Positions 60,055 to 64,000 of a stretch of DNA of 64,000 nucleotides are shown one piece after another. The notes under the pieces were generated by a model that ran no database searches, was not told the origin of the DNA, and worked only from the letters and a program-made list of their open reading frames with translations. A program made the position numbers and the translations under genes. This stretch comes from Fumia xinanensis (GTDB taxonomy: Bacteria > Bacillota > Clostridia > Oscillospirales > Ruminococcaceae). Location of the stretch: positions 1-64,000 of the forward strand of contig NZ_JACRSV010000003.1 of the NCBI RefSeq assembly GCF_014384905.1. The letters run 5' to 3'. Each line of letters opens with the position of its first letter. Positions within the stretch are counted from its first letter, which is position 1.

Positions 60055-61929
60055 ATGGGATATTTCCTTGGAGAATACGATGTAGCAGTAATAGGTGCAG
60101 GACATGCTGGAATAGAAGCGGCGATGGCAGCGGCACGGTTGGGAACAAAAACTATACTTTTTACTTTGTCCCTGGATGCCATTGCCAATTTACCGTGTAA
60201 CCCCTCTATTGGTGGTACTGCAAAAGGACATTTGGTCCGGGAAATAGACGCTTTGGGGGGCGTTATGGGTATTGCTGCGGATCATACTTTTTTGCAGAGC
60301 AGAATGTTAAACCGCGGCAAAGGACCAGCGGTTCACAGCCTTCGTGTACAGGCAGATCGTCGGAAATATCATGCTTATATGAAGAAGCTGTTGGAATCAC
60401 AGGAGAATTTAGATTTAAAGCAGGCAGAAGTCACCAAAATTAAAGTACAAAATGGGAAAATTACTAAAGTGATTACCCGTTTGGGAGCAGAATACACGGT
60501 AAAGACATGTATTATTGCAAGCGGAACCTATTTAAATGGGGTTATTCACGTTGGTGAGGTTTCTTATGAAAGTGGACCAGATGGAATTGTTCCTGCGATA
60601 GGGCTGTCAAAAAGTCTGGAGGAAAACGGGATTACTTTACGCCGTTTTAAGACAGGGACACCACCTAGAGTCCATCGGCGCAGCATCAATTTTGATGCTT
60701 TGGAAAAGCAGTCTGGTGATGAAAAGATTATTCCCTTCAGTTTTACTACGGATGAAAAATTAGAAAATAAAGTGGATTGTTATATTGCTTACACCAATGA
60801 GGATACTCACCAGATTATTCGGGATAATTTGGATCGCTCCCCTATTTACAGCGGAAGAATAGCTGCAATTGGCCCTCGATATTGTCCCAGTATTGAAGAT
60901 AAAATTGTCCGTTTTTCCGATAAGCCGAGACATCAGCTTTTCGTTGAGCCTATGGGGTTGGATACAGAGGAAATGTATCTTCAAGGGATCTCATCCTCCC
61001 TCCCCGAAGATGTGCAGATGAAATTTCTCCGTTCTATTAAAGGCTTTGAAAACCTTCAGGTAATGCGTAATGCATATGCTATCGAATATGACTGCTGCAA
61101 CCCTTTGGATCTGAAGCCCACATTGGAATTTAAGGCGATAAAGGGCCTTTTTGGAGCCGGACAGTTCAATGGCACTTCTGGATATGAAGAGGCAGCAGCG
61201 CAGGGACTGATTGCTGGGATTAATGCGGCAAGGCTGGTATTAGGACAAGCAGAAGTGACTTTAGCGCGTTCTACATCCTATATTGGGACATTGATTGACG
61301 ATTTAGTGACAAAAGGTTGCTCCGATCCTTACCGTATGATGACATCAAGAAGTGAATTTCGCTTGCTTTTGCGGCAGGATAACGCTGATGAGCGGTTGAC
61401 GCCAATTGGATATAATATAGGCTTAATTGATGAAGAGCGTTATCAACAGTTTATGGAAAAGATAGAGCAGATAAAAAAGGAAAAAGAACGTGTTCAGAAA
61501 GTAAATATTGCCCCTTCTGTACCTTTGAATGAACTGCTTGTTTCACGTGGAACAGCGCCCATGGTCACAGGAACTAAATTGGCTGATTTAATTCGGCGGC
61601 CACAGCTAAACTATCTGGATTTGGCTCCTTTTGATGAGAATCGCCCAGGATTACCCGACGATGTCATAGAACAGGTGGAAATTCAAATAAAATATGCAGG
61701 CTATATTAAAAAGCAACTTATGGAAGTTGAAGAAATTAAACGGCTTGAGCAGAAAAAACTGCCGGAAGATTTGGACTATGGCCAAATAAACGGACTGCGG
61801 TTAGAGGCAAGGGAAAAATTGCAGCGGGTTCAGCCTCGAGATATTGGACAGGCATCTCGGATATCAGGCGTAAATCCCGCTGATGTATCGACGTTGCTAA
61901 TATGGCTGGAACAACATGGAGGGAAATGA
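60055..61929 (+). CDS. mnmG: tRNA modification enzyme MnmG (GidA)
   Basis: MnmG is the FAD-dependent partner of MnmE. The 624-residue product has the N-terminal FAD motif VAVIGAGHAGIEAAMAAARLG (about 9-29), NPSIGGTAKGHLVREIDALGG, the cysteine region and the C-terminal helical domain that binds MnmE. AAAAGGAG precedes the ATG. A perfect parS site lies inside the gene at 61539-61554, encoding part of LLVSRGTAPM. Confidence 0.96.
   Translation: MGYFLGEYDVAVIGAGHAGIEAAMAAARLGTKTILFTLSLDAIANLPCNPSIGGTAKGHLVREIDALGGVMGIAADHTFLQSRMLNRGKGPAVHSLRVQADRRKYHAYMKKLLESQENLDLKQAEVTKIKVQNGKITKVITRLGAEYTVKTCIIASGTYLNGVIHVGEVSYESGPDGIVPAIGLSKSLEENGITLRRFKTGTPPRVHRRSINFDALEKQSGDEKIIPFSFTTDEKLENKVDCYIAYTNEDTHQIIRDNLDRSPIYSGRIAAIGPRYCPSIEDKIVRFSDKPRHQLFVEPMGLDTEEMYLQGISSSLPEDVQMKFLRSIKGFENLQVMRNAYAIEYDCCNPLDLKPTLEFKAIKGLFGAGQFNGTSGYEEAAAQGLIAGINAARLVLGQAEVTLARSTSYIGTLIDDLVTKGCSDPYRMMTSRSEFRLLLRQDNADERLTPIGYNIGLIDEERYQQFMEKIEQIKKEKERVQKVNIAPSVPLNELLVSRGTAPMVTGTKLADLIRRPQLNYLDLAPFDENRPGLPDDVIEQVEIQIKYAGYIKKQLMEVEEIKRLEQKKLPEDLDYGQINGLRLEAREKLQRVQPRDIGQASRISGVNPADVSTLLIWLEQHGGK
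61539..61554 (+). promoter_or_regulatory. parS: parS centromere site inside mnmG
   Basis: TGTTTCACGTGGAACA, identical to the parS consensus read on one strand. It is within a coding sequence, about 8 kb from the origin. Confidence 0.85.
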
Positions 61930-61930
61930 T

Positions 61931-62653
61931 TTGATTGCACAGGAAATCCTGAGACAAAATTTCGATTCCTTTGGTTGGGATTACACTGAAGAAATTGGCG
62001 AACGATTTGATAATTATGCCCAATTACTAGTGGACTGGAATCAGAAAATAAACCTGACAGCCATTACAGAACCAAATGAAATTGTTATTAAGCATTTTTT
62101 AGACAGTTTGCTTTTGCTTAAGGCAACAAATTTACCAAAAGAGTCCACCCTGATTGATGTTGGCACCGGAGCTGGCTTCCCCTCTCTACCGGTTTGTATC
62201 CTTCGTCACGATTTGCACCCAACTCTGTTAGACAGTTTGAACAAGCGACTGATTTTTTTAGAAGAATTATGTAGTAATATTAAGGTTGATGCACAGTTTG
62301 TTCACGCAAGAGCAGAAGAGGCGGGACAAAAAGCAGATTATCGAGAAAAATATGACGTTGCAACGGCGCGCGCCGTCGCACATTTAAGAGAACTCGCGGA
62401 ATATTGCCTTCCATTTGTAAAGGAAGGCGGGATATTTGCCGCATTAAAAGGCTATGAGGTAGAGGAAGAATTAGAGGAAGCAAAATATGCCATTTCCCAA
62501 ATGGGGGGCAAAGTTGAAGCGATTGAGAAGTTTGAGCTTCCCGGAAATAACAAAAGATCAATTGTAGTAATAAGAAAATTTCGACACACCCCTGCAAAAT
62601 ATCCCAGAATTACAGCGAAAATCAAGAAATCCCCTTTAATTTATAAAAAATAA
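61931..62653 (+). CDS. rsmG: 16S rRNA m7G527 methyltransferase
   Basis: RsmG methylates G527 of 16S rRNA. The 240-residue product has YAQLLVDWNQKINLTAI, the SAM motif LIDVGTGAGFPSLPVCI (about 76-92), LLDSLNKRLIFLEEL and the ATARAVAHLRELAEYCLP block. An ATG at 61916 lies inside the mnmG tail without a Shine-Dalgarno, whereas GGAGGG is 7 nt before TTG at 61931, so I choose the TTG, 1 bp after the mnmG stop. Confidence 0.93.
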   Translation: MIAQEILRQNFDSFGWDYTEEIGERFDNYAQLLVDWNQKINLTAITEPNEIVIKHFLDSLLLLKATNLPKESTLIDVGTGAGFPSLPVCILRHDLHPTLLDSLNKRLIFLEELCSNIKVDAQFVHARAEEAGQKADYREKYDVATARAVAHLRELAEYCLPFVKEGGIFAALKGYEVEEELEEAKYAISQMGGKVEAIEKFELPGNNKRSIVVIRKFRHTPAKYPRITAKIKKSPLIYKK

Positions 62654-62708
62654 GGTCGAAAAGGCCGTATAATTGCGATGAAAAGTTCTGGAAATTATTT
62701 CCCTTCCA

Positions 62709-62717
62709 TGCTATACT
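62709..62717 (+). promoter_or_regulatory. extended -10 promoter element for noc
   Basis: TGC immediately followed by TATACT, about 36 bp before the ATG. A -35 is not clear. The parA promoter has the same extended -10 type. Confidence 0.45.
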
Positions 62718-62753
62718 TTTACCTGCGGACAAGCAATAAGGGAGGTAAAAGAA

Positions 62754-63566
62754 ATGACAGGAATTTTTCAAAAGGATAAAGTGCTTAACAAAGTGTTTTC
62801 ACTTCCAATTGACGAAATCATACCAAATCCAGCCCAGCCACGTCAGGAATTTGATCAACAGGACTTGGAGGGATTGGCAGTTAGTATTCGTGAAAATGGA
62901 GTATTGCAACCTATTACGGTTCGAAAAAACCAGGAAAAAGTCTATGAATTAATTTCAGGTGAAAGACGGCTTCGGGCTGCAAAAGTAGCCGGCCTTACGG
63001 AAATTCCTGCCGTAATTATGGATACCACTGCTCGCCAATCTGCAATTTACGCCATTTTAGAGAATATTCAACGAAAGGATCTTTCTCTTTTTGAAGAGGC
63101 TTTGGCTTTGCGGTGCCTTATCAATGAATGGGGTGTCACACAAGAAGAAGCAGCCGACAAGTTAGGTAAAGCTCAGTCCACTATTGCAAATAAGCTGAGG
63201 CTTTTATCTCTTAGCAATATTGAACAGGATATAATCACTAAATACCAGTTGACGGAACGGCATGCACGTGCGCTTTTAAAGGTAAAGGATGAAAATGAAC
63301 GATTGACAATTTTGAAATATATTGCTGAAAATGGCCTAAATGTCAGTCAGGCTGAACAATACATAGAAAAGAAAATGCAGCTTCACCCTACTCCAGGAAA
63401 ACGACTTTTTATTGTAAAAGATGTCCGTGTATTCATAAATACCATTAATCGGGCCATTGATACGATGAAAAATGCTGGAATAGACGCACAGGCTGTCAAG
63501 CGGGAAAGCAGTCAGTTTATCGAATATGTCGTTCGGATACCGATGGCTCCGAAAAAAGTTGGTTAA
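62754..63566 (+). CDS. noc: ParB-family nucleoid occlusion protein (Noc position)
   Basis: The 270-residue product is a ParB/Spo0J-fold protein: N-terminal CTP-binding domain with PAQPRQEFD, GVLQPITVR and SGERRLRAAKVAGL (about 75-90), NIQRKDLSLFEEA, then an HTH with LGKAQSTIANKLRLLSL (about 140-156) and a C-terminal dimer region. Its place right after rsmG and before parA is that of noc in B. subtilis, and the N-terminus TGIFQKDKVLNKVF could be the membrane-binding helix of Noc. Whether it binds Noc sites or parS cannot be decided from sequence. AGGTAAAAG precedes the ATG. Confidence 0.85.
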   Translation: MTGIFQKDKVLNKVFSLPIDEIIPNPAQPRQEFDQQDLEGLAVSIRENGVLQPITVRKNQEKVYELISGERRLRAAKVAGLTEIPAVIMDTTARQSAIYAILENIQRKDLSLFEEALALRCLINEWGVTQEEAADKLGKAQSTIANKLRLLSLSNIEQDIITKYQLTERHARALLKVKDENERLTILKYIAENGLNVSQAEQYIEKKMQLHPTPGKRLFIVKDVRVFINTINRAIDTMKNAGIDAQAVKRESSQFIEYVVRIPMAPKKVG

Positions 63567-63569
63567 TAT

Positions 63570-63601
63570 TAAAAAGGTTCGCATCAATGCGGACCTTTTT
63601 T
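63570..63601 (+). terminator. terminator of noc
   Basis: Stem AAAAAGGTTCGCAT / TGCGGACCTTTTT (one G-U pair) with a short loop and a T-run that ends at the first base of parS. Confidence 0.85.
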
Positions 63602-63616
63602 GTTTCACGTGGAACA
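63601..63616 (+). promoter_or_regulatory. parS: parS site between noc and parA
   Basis: A second exact TGTTTCACGTGGAACA, starting at the end of the noc terminator and about 30 bp before the parA -10. Confidence 0.88.
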
Positions 63617-63645
63617 AAAAAGGACTTTTAAAACCGATATGGTTG

Positions 63646-63654
63646 TGCTATAAT
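63646..63654 (+). promoter_or_regulatory. promoter element of parA
   Basis: Extended -10 TGC-TATAAT about 94 bp before the parA ATG. The -35 is weak. Confidence 0.6.
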
Positions 63655-63681
63655 AAAAACAAAGCATAAGAGAATAGAAAG

Positions 63682-63704
63682 TTTAGGTGATTATATCACC
63701 TAAA
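63682..63704. promoter_or_regulatory. 23-bp palindrome, candidate operator in the parA leader
   Basis: Perfect 10-bp arms TTTAGGTGAT and ATCACCTAAA separated by 3 bp, lying between the parA promoter and its ATG (43 bp before it). It is not a parS site. It could be a repressor site or form an mRNA hairpin. Confidence 0.55.
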
Positions 63705-63747
63705 TAGTAACGAGTTATATGCAAAACAAATAAGAAAAAGGAGCAAC

Positions 63748-64000
63748 ATGGGAAAGATAGTAGCAGTTGCAAATCAGAAGGGCGGTGTCGGAAAGACCAC
63801 TACAGCCGTCAATTTAGCAGCATGTCTGGGAGCGAAAAAGAAAAAAATTCTTCTGGTGGATATGGACCCGCAGGGAAATGCCACCAGTGGTTTTGGCGTT
63901 AATAAAAAACAAACGGCGCAGACATCATATGATTTGCTGATTGGACAGGCCTCTGCTGAAGAAGTGAGAGTTAAAACAGTCTTTCAAGGCGTCGATATGA
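63748..64000 (+). CDS. parA: ParA/Soj chromosome-partition ATPase, cut by the window end
   Basis: The visible 84 codons contain MGKIVAVANQKGGVGKTTTAVNLA, the deviant Walker A KGGVGKTT of ParA, and LLVDMDPQGNATSGFG, the Walker A' Asp region. ParA/Soj drives origin segregation with ParB and regulates DnaA. AAAAGGAG precedes the ATG. parB is expected just beyond the edge. Confidence 0.95.
   Translation, partial: MGKIVAVANQKGGVGKTTTAVNLAACLGAKKKKILLVDMDPQGNATSGFGVNKKQTAQTSYDLLIGQASAEEVRVKTVFQGVDM

Noticed and set aside
62754..63566. Calling this gene parB (spo0J)
   Set aside because: Its place between rsmG and parA is that of noc, and parB normally follows parA, just beyond the window. Sequence alone does not settle it.
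1..64000. CRISPR arrays, insertion sequences, prophage, toxin-antitoxin or other defence systems
   Set aside because: No repeat-spacer pattern, transposase or integrase, flanking direct repeats or typical defence genes were found. Both arms read as conserved core chromosome.

Overview
The window is a 64 kb piece of a low-to-mid GC Firmicutes chromosome (class Clostridia, most like an Oscillospirales/Ruminococcaceae-type gut anaerobe) that spans the replication origin. This rests on the gene order rpmH-rnpA-yidD-yidC-jag-mnmE-mnmG-rsmG-noc-parA to the right of dnaA and dnaA-dnaN-yaaA-recF-remB-gyrB-gyrA to the left, on Firmicutes-only families (RNase Y, RNase J, GdpP, RemB, YcxB-like), and on clostridial neighbourhoods (radical SAM/PDZ-der-plsY-gpsA; dnaB-tilS-hpt-ftsH). 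Most genes left of ~53.4 kb run on the minus strand and all genes right of ~55.5 kb run on the plus strand, as expected for two leading strands leaving an origin at ~53.4-55.4 kb.

Layout. 0-4.1 kb: the 5' end of an unidentified gene leaving the left edge, a 758-residue secreted protein with choline-binding-type repeats, and a Gly-Phe-Asp tRNA operon. 4.2-8.2 kb: a small conserved-looking gene, the ComM/YifB ATPase and RNase Y. 8.3-14.7 kb: a tight operon comEC-holA-(Toprim/RNase M5-like)-MBOAT acyltransferase-DHHW protein, which mixes DNA uptake and replication with cell-surface O-acylation. 14.8-20.2 kb: radical SAM/PDZ-der-plsY-gpsA, then yceD-rpmF. 20.2-24.1 kb: an AT-rich spacer and the plus-strand ilvBNC operon. 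24.2-28.3 kb: accessory single genes (flavodoxin-like, CBS pair, NUDIX, M14 peptidase, GtrA, amidase). 28.3-38.2 kb: RNase J-gdpP-rplI-dnaB-tilS-hpt-ftsH. 38.6-41.7 kb: a MurD-type ligase translationally coupled to a MurL-type epimerase, and two tRNAs. 41.9-44.9 kb: Eis-like acetyltransferase, rsmA and a polysaccharide deacetylase. 45.1-55.1 kb: gyrA back to dnaA. 55.4-64 kb: rpmH to the start of parA.

No CRISPR array, prophage, transposase or insertion sequence was seen, so this is core chromosome rather than an island. The most interesting signals are: (1) a murD/murL pair that suggests the L-Glu ligation plus epimerisation route to peptidoglycan D-Glu; (2) a recognisable basal unwinding element (DnaA box, G-rich spacer, TAG-type DnaA-trios, AT-rich DUE) in the dnaA-dnaN gap; (3) two exact parS sequences, one inside mnmG and one beside the noc terminator; (4) a perfect inverted pair of consensus DnaA boxes 28 kb from the origin; (5) uncharacterised palindromes in front of parA and of the ilv promoter; (6) a ComEC whose C-terminal beta-lactamase-like domain has lost its metal-binding motif.

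Start codons were re-chosen wherever a Shine-Dalgarno sequence and family N-termini pointed to an internal start. Functional names rest on motifs and synteny read by eye; no database search was run.
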